Shown: in pieces, positions 44,901-52,087 of the stretch
Numbering within the stretch: the stretch's first letter is position 1
How the letters are laid out: each line of letters starts with the position of its first letter
DNA from: Gelidibacter japonicus
GTDB lineage: Bacteria; Bacteroidota; Bacteroidia; Flavobacteriales; Flavobacteriaceae
NCBI RefSeq assembly: GCF_010725055.1
Contig: NZ_BJKB01000002.1
Coordinates: 248,001 to 312,000 of the forward strand
Length of the DNA: 64,000 nt
Direction of reading: 5' to 3'
Notes under the pieces: generated by a model
What the model was told of the DNA's origin: nothing
What the model saw: the letters and a program-made list of their open reading frames with translations, nothing else
The model's database searches: none
Program-made: the position numbers and the translations under genes

Positions 44901-46838
44901 ATAGATAAATTTGCTCCCTACCCAAATATTTCAAGCCCACAAACGGTTTACGCAAGAGTTGAAGCCATAACAGATTCGGGATGTTTTGGTATAACATCAT
45001 TCATTTTGGAAGTTGGCTCGCTGCCACCGTTTAATGCTCCGGAAGATGAATTTATTTGTGATGATCTTAGTAACGACGAGATTGTGACATTCGATTTAAA
45101 CGCCAAATTATCAGAAATTGCAAGAGACATTAATGAACCGATAGATATTACCTTTTTCACTTCCGAAGAAGATGCCAATGACAATCTCAATCCCATCACG
45201 GATTTAACAAATTTTTCCAACAATGTCAATCCGCAACCCATTTATGCACGTATCGAAAATAACTCCTATTGCTATGCACTTACTAAATTCTCTATAAATG
45301 TTGTTCAATTACCCGCAGTGACCACGCCATCAGATTTAGTTGATTGCGACACGGACGGAGATGGCTTTCTCGTTTTTGATTTATCCGTTGTAGAAATTGA
45401 AGTTTTGGACTTAAGACAGGACAATATTATAATTACTTATCACGAATCGTTAGAAGGTGCCGAAACAGACAGTCAAATTATTCCGAATCCTGAAAATTAT
45501 ACGAATATATCGAATACACAGACGGTTTATATAAAAATCAACAATACCGTTTCTAACTGCTTTGTCAATTTGCCCATCAATTTAAAAGTTAATTTGCCTC
45601 CTACAATTAACGATTTTAAAAGCCATCAAATTTGTTCCAATCCTGAGAGCAGCTTTGATCTCAATACCATAAACAACCTCATCACATCAGAATCTGATAT
45701 TTCTGTCAGCTATTATTCATCTCAGAATGATGCCATCATCAATGCCTCCGTTTTAAACACTGATTACACCTACACAACCACAAATGATCGGATCTATGCC
45801 CGTTTGGAAAATATAAGTACAGGTTGCATCTCATTTTATGATTTTCGGCTGACCGTATTGCCTTTACCTGTGGCAAATACACCAGATGATTTGGAGAATT
45901 GTGACGATGATTTTGATGGTTTCTTCGCTTTTGATCTGTCTGAACAGAACGCCACCATCCTTAATGGTCAAAATCCGATACATTACACTGTTAGTTATCA
46001 CATTTCGCAAAGGGCAGCAAATTCAGGCACCAATGCATTAGAAAATCTATATTCAGCAACGGACTCACAAATTATTTACGCAAGGGTCACCAACGTGGTC
46101 ACTGGTTGTTATAGTACCACACAGTTTTCAGCCATTGTTCACCCAAGACCAGTAATTACCATTACCGACCAGGTGCTATGTATTGACAATTCACCATTAA
46201 TTGTTGATGCTAGCACCAATAATCCTACAGATACGTACTTCTGGTCAACTGGCGCTACAACGCCTGAAATTGATATTACAAGCATTGGCTCTTACTCGGT
46301 CAGGGTTACAAGCAGTTTTGGGTGTCAATCAACACGAGAATTCCAGGTCATAGCCTCTGAATCCGCAACTATTGATGCCACAGAAACTGTCGATTTTTCT
46401 GATCCAAACAATATCACAATCACGATTAGCGGGATTGGCAATTATCTCTATATTTTAGATGATGGTCCGCCTCAAGAATCCAATATATTCAAAAATGTGA
46501 CCCTAGGGTATCATACCGTTACCATTATAGATTTAAATGGTTGTGCCAAAACCACAAAAGAAGTGGTAGTCATTGACGCTCCCAAATTCGTAACACCAAA
46601 TAACGACGGTTATTTTGACACCTGGCATATTAGTGGCATTGAAACCTTACCTGGAAGTGTAATCACTATTTTTGACCGATATGGCAAACTTATCACCACC
46701 CTGACTTCAGATTCTGAAGGTTGGGATGGAACTTATAACGGACGTATAATGCCTTCATCAGATTATTGGTTCTTTGGAAAAATTAAAAAAAATGACAATA
46801 CTTTTGAAGTGAAAGGGCATTTCGCTTTGAAGCTTTAA
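41985..46838 (+). CDS. Giant T9SS type B cargo protein, choice-of-anchor-L plus eleven repeats (copy B)
   Basis: This 1617-residue paralog of the previous gene has the same order: signal peptide (FLSFIVFVAFCGMLYAQQ), choice-of-anchor L domain (GCVEISNI, LTTGNVLSAGN, FNYILASEEYLG, SDGFAFLIKEAG), short Ig-like unit and eleven repeats. The repeats start at Cys 357, with the last near 1306, and a type B sorting domain (APKFVTPNNDGYFDTWHISG to KGHFALKL) ends it. Repeats at the same position in both genes share odd features; for example, repeat 10 in both lacks the Asp-rich loop. I chose ATG 41985 because it gives a compact signal peptide; a TTG 42 bases upstream is unlikely. It lies 154 bases after copy A, in tandem. 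Confidence 0.9.
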   Translation: MLILNKTFLSFIVFVAFCGMLYAQQIATSNTMSLEALIQNTLGQGCVEISNISSRVNGSSNNIPSFGRFTKENSSFPFQNGLILTTGNVLSAGNTLNTNPLNEGTVSWGTDPDLEAALGIARTMNATSIEFDFISASNQISFNYILASEEYLGTNPCIYSDGFAFLIKEAGSPNPYTNIALIPGTSTPVNTTTIRPEIVGYCPAENLAYFHDYNDGDSNYNGRTTILNATANIKPNVAYHIKLVIADQKDPFYDSAVFIEGNSFNATVNLGPDIFTCATSTTLNGSIDNPLATYKWFRNGTLIDGATNPTLTVNQSGNYKVRASVKLNNKTCEIEDDILITLNAQKLLANIPNYRLCDDLSNDGLEVFDLSSQNIEVLKMLPPSNYNISYHFTLEEAEAGNNPIVSPIQNRENPQNVFIRIQDVDNGCLTFSGVRLTVNPLPVVTAPDPLIVCDTDGHSDGITGIDLRQMDAQLTNNSPNLYVSYHFNSIDAVSGNNPVPSPFTNSNQNHTFHVRVYDGNTGCFNTTTLDVTILNTPHAAIDRPYINACEAGSGGFETFDLTSLIDDLLDGLTDIPENFYESEEDAEAGINPIANTSNYQNIVADFQTIYLKIVDNVTGCFTIVPIELHTNIIQTGLVLADFNGCDDPSQDGIVDFDLLSIESQLLNGYEGFTVSFYESQTDQENNINALDKNLPYTVNSNISPDPHILYLTVSNDGCDNFVSINLIVNPPVIIPNLDPVTYCDTDQDGVAHILLETINSYVSQGVNGANVRYFKTEEDALNNENVLDPHIYNESNPQTIYARVTNSITSCYDITALTIQIELPPVIIGDAEIIICDDDEDGYYFVDLENKIPELVADTTGLTITFHTNYNLAISGENPIPNPENYNSRTQYIAVRVEDNVTGCISIADLYVYVNTLPQFIDISNFENCEAAGNPIADFYFYEKDDEILNGQGEKQVLYFRTLEDANNRVNIIDKFAPYPNISSPQTVYARVEAITDSGCFGITSFILEVGSLPPFNAPEDEFICDDLSNDEIVTFDLNAKLSEIARDINEPIDITFFTSEEDANDNLNPITDLTNFSNNVNPQPIYARIENNSYCYALTKFSINVVQLPAVTTPSDLVDCDTDGDGFLVFDLSVVEIEVLDLRQDNIIITYHESLEGAETDSQIIPNPENYTNISNTQTVYIKINNTVSNCFVNLPINLKVNLPPTINDFKSHQICSNPESSFDLNTINNLITSESDISVSYYSSQNDAIINASVLNTDYTYTTTNDRIYARLENISTGCISFYDFRLTVLPLPVANTPDDLENCDDDFDGFFAFDLSEQNATILNGQNPIHYTVSYHISQRAANSGTNALENLYSATDSQIIYARVTNVVTGCYSTTQFSAIVHPRPVITITDQVLCIDNSPLIVDASTNNPTDTYFWSTGATTPEIDITSIGSYSVRVTSSFGCQSTREFQVIASESATIDATETVDFSDPNNITITISGIGNYLYILDDGPPQESNIFKNVTLGYHTVTIIDLNGCAKTTKEVVVIDAPKFVTPNNDGYFDTWHISGIETLPGSVITIFDRYGKLITTLTSDSEGWDGTYNGRIMPSSDYWFFGKIKKNDNTFEVKGHFALKL

Positions 46839-46937
46839 AGTTAAAAAAATCATTTGAACATTCTATTTCTTAGGATATCTGAAAACGTTCAGTGTCTTAG
46901 TTCATAACCCCTTGGTCGAGCCAAGACCTCATAAAAA

Positions 46938-46970
46938 AAATGTCCACAATAAAACTTATCACGGACATTT
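46938..46970 (-). terminator. Terminator of the SYLF-protein gene
   Basis: On the minus strand, stem AAATGTCC / GGACATTT with a 17-base loop is followed by eight T residues, 43 bases after the SYLF stop. On the plus strand the same stem may stop transcription of copy B. Confidence 0.7.
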
Positions 46971-47012
46971 CTTTCAATTAAAATGATTTTTTGGTATCAT
47001 TAAACCACGCTA

Positions 47013-47543
47013 TTAAAATGCTTTATATCCAAATTTCTGACCACCTACAGAAGCACTTGCCATAAGTCCAGCTTTAGGCAAAGCAAATGTTGCAATACCA
47101 TCTTTATACACTGCATTTACAGCAACTCCAGATTCTACAGCAACTGCAGTTGCTTCCGCAGAAAACTCAAAGTTGCCGTTTTTAAAACGATCGAGATCAA
47201 GTGGGGTTTCAAAAAATATGACTTCAATGATAGCTTGACCTCCTGCTTGGAGTCCAATATCTAATTTTTTCAGATCTGCCATCCCAATGGCCACACCATT
47301 TTCATAAACCACTCCATTTCCAGAAGCACCACCTATAATAAATCCGCCTTTACCAACATTTGGAAATAAAACATATCCTGCGGCATTGTTAAAATAATGA
47401 GAAAGCCCCGGATCGGCCTTAATCAATGCCGACTTTGCCTCATCGGCGTCTGCCATGATCTTTTGGTCCTTTTTGGTTTGTGAATAAGCGCCAAATGCAA
47501 TCAACATACAAATGGCAAAAGTAAATTGCTTTAAAGTTTTCAT
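47013..47543 (-). CDS. Secreted SYLF (Ysc84-type) lipid-binding domain protein
   Basis: The 176-residue protein has a signal peptide ending AYSQ, then a SYLF domain: AAGYVLFPNVGKGGFIIGGASGNGVVYENG, LDIGLQAGGQAIIEVIFFET, and a Gly/Ala-rich C-terminus (GLMASASVGGQKFGYKAF). SYLF domains of eukaryotes bind phosphoinositides; bacterial members are exported and their role is not settled. It is convergent with copy B and divergent from uvrB, which starts 231 bases away. The gene is a single transcription unit. Confidence 0.87.
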   Translation of the reverse strand: MKTLKQFTFAICMLIAFGAYSQTKKDQKIMADADEAKSALIKADPGLSHYFNNAAGYVLFPNVGKGGFIIGGASGNGVVYENGVAIGMADLKKLDIGLQAGGQAIIEVIFFETPLDLDRFKNGNFEFSAEATAVAVESGVAVNAVYKDGIATFALPKAGLMASASVGGQKFGYKAF

Positions 47544-47762
47544 ATGGTCTGTTTTTTTTAAGAATTGTTAAAATTTTTACCTTACTAAAAACAGCTCTAT
47601 GAACGCATTTTTTATCGCAAGGTTTAGTAAAGATAATTTTAAAACATTTAGAGATTTAACCTAAATGGGTTAATTATTAATCCAAACGCTTCATCACAAA
47701 CAGCTCTAAGCCCTTCATTCTACGTTATTTAAAATTGCCATTATTCTTCAAAAAACTTTGGT

Positions 47763-47770
47763 TAAATTTG
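47763..47770 (+). promoter_or_regulatory. TAnnTTTG box four bases before uvrB
   Basis: TAAATTTG lies only four bases before the uvrB ATG, whose position is fixed by the family N-terminus. If it is a real promoter, the mRNA would have almost no leader. Confidence 0.35.
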
Positions 47771-47774
47771 TAAA

Positions 47775-49778
47775 ATGAAATTCAAAATCAAATCGGAGTT
47801 CAAGCCGACTGGAGACCAGCCTCAAGCCATTAAGCAACTTTCCAAAGGCATTGAAAACAACGAGAAATATCAAACTTTATTGGGCGTAACGGGTTCAGGC
47901 AAAACTTTTACAGTGGCGAATGTCATTGAAGAGGTGCAACGTCCAACCTTGGTTTTGGCACACAACAAAACCTTGGCGGCACAGCTATATTCCGAATTCA
48001 AGCAGTTCTTTCCAGAAAATGCGGTCGAATATTTTGTGTCCTATTATGACTACTATCAACCAGAAGCCTACATTCCTGTAACGGGGGTCTATATAGAAAA
48101 GGATCTCTCCATTAATGAAGAAATTGAAAAGATGAGATTGAGCACCACTTCTTCCCTACTGTCAGGCAGACGGGACGTTATTGTGGTGGCTTCTGTTTCT
48201 TGTTTATACGGTATTGGCAATCCAGTGGAATTTCAAAAAAATGTCATCACGCTCAAAAGAGATCAAGTCATTTCCAGAACAAAATTGCTTCATCAATTGG
48301 TTCAAAGTCTATATTCAAGAACGGAGGCCGATTTCAATCATGGAAATTTCAGAATAAAGGGTGATACGGTCGATATTTTCCCTGGATATGCAGATTATGG
48401 CGTGCGCGTTCATTTTTTTAGTGATGAAATTGAAGAAATAGAAGCTTTCAATATTCAGAACAATAAGGTCATAGAACTGTATGAACAAATCAATATCTAT
48501 CCGGCAAATATGTTTGTTACCTCTCCTGAAGTTCTTCAAGGAGCGATCAGGGAAATCCAAGATGACTTGGTCAAACAACACGATTACTTTAAGGAAATTG
48601 GCAAGCATTTGGAAGCAAAACGTTTAAAGGAACGTACAGAATTTGACCTTGAAATGATTCGGGAATTAGGTTATTGTTCTGGGATTGAAAACTATTCGCG
48701 CTATTTGGACGGACGATTACCTGGAACACGTCCTTTCTGTCTGTTAGACTATTTTCCTGATGATTATTTAATGGTGGTTGACGAAAGTCATGTGACCATT
48801 TCACAAGTCCACGCCATGTACGGAGGTGATAGAAGCCGAAAGGAAAACTTGGTGGAATACGGGTTTAGACTTCCTGCCGCGATGGATAATAGGCCATTGA
48901 AGTTCGAAGAATTCGAAGCGATGCAAAACCAAGTCATCTATGTGAGTGCTACTCCCGCCGATTATGAATTGCAAAAAAGTGATGGAGTCTATGTGGAACA
49001 AGTGATACGTCCGACTGGTTTACTGGATCCGATTATTGAGGTGCGTCCAAGCCTGAACCAGATTGATGACCTGATTGACGAAATTCACCAACGTGTGGAA
49101 AAAGACGAACGCATCTTGGTAACGACCTTAACCAAACGAATGGCTGAGGAATTGACCAAATATCTAGACAGAATCCAGATCAGGGTACGTTATATTCATA
49201 GTGACGTGGACACCTTGGAACGTGTAGAAATTATGCAAGATTTACGCAAAGGTTTATTCGATGTTTTGGTAGGCGTCAATTTGCTACGTGAAGGATTGGA
49301 TTTACCAGAAGTATCATTGGTTGCTATTTTAGATGCTGACAAAGAAGGATTTTTAAGATCCAATCGTTCCTTAACGCAAACCGTGGGAAGAGCTGCAAGG
49401 CATCTTAACGGAAAAGCGATCATGTATGCAGACAGAATCACCAATAGCATGCAAAAAACCATTGACGACACCAATTACAGACGCGAAAAACAAATCGCTT
49501 ACAACACAAAACATGGTATCACGCCTACCGCGCTCAATAAGAGTTTGGACAATGCACTTTCCAAGAATTCTGTGAGCACATACAGCTATGAATTGGAAGC
49601 GATAAAAGCAGCAGAACCTGAAAGTCAATACTTGACCAAAGATCAATTGGAAAAGAAAATCCGCGAGAAGCGAAAACTCATGGAACAAGCTGCCAAAGCC
49701 TTAGATTTCATTATTGCAGCGCAATTGAGGGACGATATTAAAGCGTATCAAGGGAAATTGGAGGAGTTGAAAGCGTGA
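47775..49778 (+). CDS. uvrB: Excinuclease ABC subunit B
   Basis: UvrB is the damage-verifying helicase-like subunit of nucleotide excision repair. The 667-residue protein starts with the canonical MKFKIKSEFKPTGDQPQAI. It has Walker A GVTGSGKTFT, the beta-hairpin region (YYDYYQPEAYIP), the Walker B motif VDESHV, helicase motif VLVGVNLLREGLDLPEVSLV, QTVGRAARH, and a C-terminal UVR motif (KLMEQAAKALDFIIAAQLRDDI) that binds UvrC. Everything needed for function is present. The stop is followed within two bases by a heptanucleotide repeat. UvrA and UvrC are not in the window. Confidence 0.98.
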   Translation: MKFKIKSEFKPTGDQPQAIKQLSKGIENNEKYQTLLGVTGSGKTFTVANVIEEVQRPTLVLAHNKTLAAQLYSEFKQFFPENAVEYFVSYYDYYQPEAYIPVTGVYIEKDLSINEEIEKMRLSTTSSLLSGRRDVIVVASVSCLYGIGNPVEFQKNVITLKRDQVISRTKLLHQLVQSLYSRTEADFNHGNFRIKGDTVDIFPGYADYGVRVHFFSDEIEEIEAFNIQNNKVIELYEQINIYPANMFVTSPEVLQGAIREIQDDLVKQHDYFKEIGKHLEAKRLKERTEFDLEMIRELGYCSGIENYSRYLDGRLPGTRPFCLLDYFPDDYLMVVDESHVTISQVHAMYGGDRSRKENLVEYGFRLPAAMDNRPLKFEEFEAMQNQVIYVSATPADYELQKSDGVYVEQVIRPTGLLDPIIEVRPSLNQIDDLIDEIHQRVEKDERILVTTLTKRMAEELTKYLDRIQIRVRYIHSDVDTLERVEIMQDLRKGLFDVLVGVNLLREGLDLPEVSLVAILDADKEGFLRSNRSLTQTVGRAARHLNGKAIMYADRITNSMQKTIDDTNYRREKQIAYNTKHGITPTALNKSLDNALSKNSVSTYSYELEAIKAAEPESQYLTKDQLEKKIREKRKLMEQAAKALDFIIAAQLRDDIKAYQGKLEELKA

Positions 49779-49780
49779 TT

Positions 49781-49801
49781 GAGTTAGGAGTTAGGAGTTA
49801 G
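49781..49801 (+). repeat. Heptanucleotide tandem repeat (GAGTTAG)3 after uvrB
   Basis: Three perfect copies of GAGTTAG begin two bases after the uvrB stop codon. Confidence 0.9.
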
Positions 49802-49814
49802 GAAATTTAAAGTT

Positions 49815-49834
49815 TCTCTGCGAGTCTCTGCGAT
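49815..49834. repeat. 10-base direct repeat (TCTCTGCGAG/T)
   Basis: TCTCTGCGAG is followed by TCTCTGCGAT, a phrase-like repeat of the type also seen at 23000-23049. Confidence 0.6.
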
Positions 49835-49872
49835 ATCTGGAGAACAATCTAATGTAAATTGTCACTGTGACT

Positions 49873-49900
49873 GCCCATTACCCACTACCCACTACCTACT
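49873..49900 (-). repeat. Heptanucleotide array (CCCACTA)4 next to the TerB-like stop
   Basis: Units CCCATTA, CCCACTA, CCCACTA and CCTACTA end seven bases before the stop codon of the minus-strand gene. Read on that strand they are TAGTGGG-type. Confidence 0.85.
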
Positions 49901-49906
49901 AAAAAA

Positions 49907-50308
49907 CTAATTATATTGAACCTTAAAAATATCAATCAAGAAATCTGGTGGTACGATTTTATCAGGAAAACTTTCCATTAAATCGAGAACTCGGTTTATG
50001 GATTCGTGGCTCAACCCCATCCGTAATCCAAAATTATGCAATTTAACAAGTTCCTTATTTGTAATATTCTGACCGAGATTCATCAACAATACCAACCTAT
50101 GAAATTGAACAATCCGCTCGCTATGCGATTTCAAATGCACATAACTCACAGGGTATTCAAACAAATAAACAAGGTCTTCTTGTGATATTTCCAATTGTTT
50201 GGCAACGCCTAAAAGAAATTTATATTCTATGGTCTTTATGGAAGTATCCGTTTGAGCAAAAGCGATCATTTCTGAAAGCAAGCTTAATTTTTCTACACGA
50301 TTTATCAT
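49907..50308 (-). CDS. TerB-like helical protein
   Basis: The 133-residue all-helical protein resembles the TerB (tellurite resistance) fold: LLSEMIAFAQTDTSIKTIEYKFLLGVAKQLEIS, then a central segment, then NLGQNITNKELVKLHNFGLRMGLSHESINRVLDLM. Such TerB-like proteins in flavobacteria are common and not shown to act on tellurite. There is no export signal. It stands alone between uvrB and the esterase gene, with a heptanucleotide array next to its stop codon. Confidence 0.65.
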   Translation of the reverse strand: MINRVEKLSLLSEMIAFAQTDTSIKTIEYKFLLGVAKQLEISQEDLVYLFEYPVSYVHLKSHSERIVQFHRLVLLMNLGQNITNKELVKLHNFGLRMGLSHESINRVLDLMESFPDKIVPPDFLIDIFKVQYN

Positions 50309-50541
50309 ATAAGAGGGGGATTAATTAACATTTATAAAGTTAAAGAGAATATTACTTTGATAATCGTTGATAATGAGTAGCATATCGAAAAATAAACTGT
50401 AATTCATCGTCATTTTCTTACCTTCATATATCTCAGTCAATTAACATTCTGAAAATCAGTTAATTAAAAAATATATGCATTTCATCGATTTTTTCACAAA
50501 TCAAACTGTAGTTTCGATGAACGGCAATCGCCCTTTATTTA

Positions 50542-50549
50542 TAAATTTG
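50542..50549 (+). promoter_or_regulatory. TAnnTTTG box of the esterase gene
   Basis: TAAATTTG lies 26 bases before ATG 50576. No clear TTG element is seen upstream. Confidence 0.45.
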
Positions 50550-50575
50550 TTAGCTCACATTCAATTTGTCCATCA

Positions 50576-51382
50576 ATGAAAATTCGTCATATATTATTCC
50601 TTTTCAGTTTTGCAATATGTAGTCTTGGTCATGCCCAAAGTAGTGCCTCTTTCCAGGTCTCCACATTTGATATAGATGCACCGCAATTGCAAGTCGAAAA
50701 AAAAATATGGGTCTATCTTCCGTTAGAATATTCCTATTCGAATAAAGAATACCCTGTGGTTTACATGCACGATGCGCAAAATCTCTTTGATACTGAGACC
50801 TCCTATGCTGGGGAATGGAATGTGGATGAGTATCTTGATTCGCTCTCAGATGACAAAGCAATCATTATAGGCATTGAACATGGCAATGAAAAACGCATGG
50901 ACGAATTAACGCCTTTCCCCAATGAGAAATATGGAGGTGGAAAAGCAGATGATTATCTAAGTTTTATCATCAGCACTTTAAAACCACAGATCGATTCTAC
51001 TTATCGAACTAAAAATGATCCTATACATACAACCATCTTTGGATCCTCATTAGGTGGGCTCCTTTCTTTTTATGCCCTAATAAAATATCCAGATACTTTT
51101 GGAAACGCGGGGATATTTTCGCCGTCTTTCTGGTTCAGTAATCGTATTTTTGATTTTGTAATTGAAAGTGACGTGTCCCCAAAATCGCGATTTTATTTTT
51201 TGGTAGGCTCAAAGGAAGGTGATGGAATGGTACCGGATCAAGATAAAATGGTCAAACTCTTGCTTAAAAAGGGAGTTCCCGAAAATCATATTCAAAATAT
51301 CATCATTGAAGGTGGACAACATAATGAAGCACTATGGCGTCAAAATTTTCCTGAAGCCTATCAGTGGCTGGTTGGAGATTAA
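50576..51382 (+). CDS. Secreted esterase-D-type alpha/beta hydrolase
   Basis: The 268-residue enzyme has a signal peptide (FLFSFAICSLGHAQ). The mature part is an esterase D/Fes-type alpha/beta hydrolase: IWVYLPLEYSYSNKEYPVVYMHDAQNLFD, the nucleophile elbow GSSLGG with Ser158, and the catalytic His region GGQHNEALW near the end. Related enzymes hydrolyse siderophore esters, cinnamoyl esters or S-formylglutathione; export points to siderophore or polysaccharide esters. The Asp of the triad is probably around SKEGDGMVPDQDK. It is monocistronic. Confidence 0.87.
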   Translation: MKIRHILFLFSFAICSLGHAQSSASFQVSTFDIDAPQLQVEKKIWVYLPLEYSYSNKEYPVVYMHDAQNLFDTETSYAGEWNVDEYLDSLSDDKAIIIGIEHGNEKRMDELTPFPNEKYGGGKADDYLSFIISTLKPQIDSTYRTKNDPIHTTIFGSSLGGLLSFYALIKYPDTFGNAGIFSPSFWFSNRIFDFVIESDVSPKSRFYFLVGSKEGDGMVPDQDKMVKLLLKKGVPENHIQNIIIEGGQHNEALWRQNFPEAYQWLVGD

Positions 51383-51504
51383 GAACCTAGCCCGAACGTG
51401 CCTTTTCGGTACGGGCGGGATAACAAAAATCAAAAATTTAGCTTATTAGTTTTCAAGGATCACTAAATTTATCACTAATATTTTAAAAGATTAACCATAT
51501 ACGA

Positions 51505-51762
51505 ATGACAAATAACGATATACTCAAAAAACTACGTGTTGCACTCAAGCTAAGAGATGACGAAATCGTAAAAATTCTTGAATTGGTAGATTTCAGAATC
51601 TCAAAAAGTGAATTAGGTGCCTTCTTTAGAAAGGAGGACCACCCTAAATATATGGAGTGCGGGGATCAGATTTTGCGCAATTTCCTAAATGGTTTGGTCA
51701 TCCATTTACGAGGACCAATGCCTGCAAAAGGTGAAAAAGGAAAGCCAAAAAAAGAGGATTAA
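51505..51762 (+). CDS. DUF1456 (YehS-like) protein, single-repeat form
   Basis: The 85-residue protein matches one DUF1456 unit: MTNNDILKKLRVALKLRDDEIVKILEL, then ISKSELGAFFRKEDHPKYMECGDQILRNFLNGL. E. coli YehS has two such units (about 156 residues), so this is a half-length form ending in a basic tail (KGEKGKPKKED). No frameshift or remnant of a second unit is visible directly after the stop. Function is unknown. Confidence 0.82.
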   Translation: MTNNDILKKLRVALKLRDDEIVKILELVDFRISKSELGAFFRKEDHPKYMECGDQILRNFLNGLVIHLRGPMPAKGEKGKPKKED

Positions 51763-52087
51763 ACAATATTTTGTGACAAGCAGATTGTTCAACAAAAAAA
51801 CTCCCATTTATAATACGCTTCAAATCACTATGCGCTTAGCAGAACACCACGTAAATTCTGCTAACCCGATAACTTTCACGACAAACAGACTCAATAAACT
51901 TCGCTTTTGAGTTTTTCCTGCCTGTCGGCAGACAGGGGTTTCATCCCGCCCCAAAAGCGGGATTAGTTCGACCGGCATACTCCAATGCGCCTTCGGCTTT
52001 TGGAGTATGGGTCTCACTAAAAAAACCTGACAGTCCCGATATCTATCGGGACTGTCAGGTCTGAAATTATATAATGTTATCTTCTAT
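51763..52087. other. Intergenic region packed with inverted repeats
   Basis: The 325 bases contain no gene but hold four successive hairpins: CCTGTC-GGCA-GACAGG (51921-51936), ATCCCGC/GCGGGAT (51943-51963), CATACTCCAA/TTGGAGTATG (51976-52009), and the strong sucC terminator (52025-52060). Confidence 0.75.
52025..52060 (-). terminator. Terminator of sucC
   Basis: Seventeen-base perfect arms (ACCTGACAGTCCCGATA / TATCGGGACTGTCAGGT) with a two-base loop lie 27 bases after the sucC stop and are followed by about seven T on the minus strand. Confidence 0.88.

Noticed and set aside
49907-50308. Tellurite resistance determinant
   Set aside because: Only a lone TerB-like fold; no terC, terD or other ter genes accompany it.
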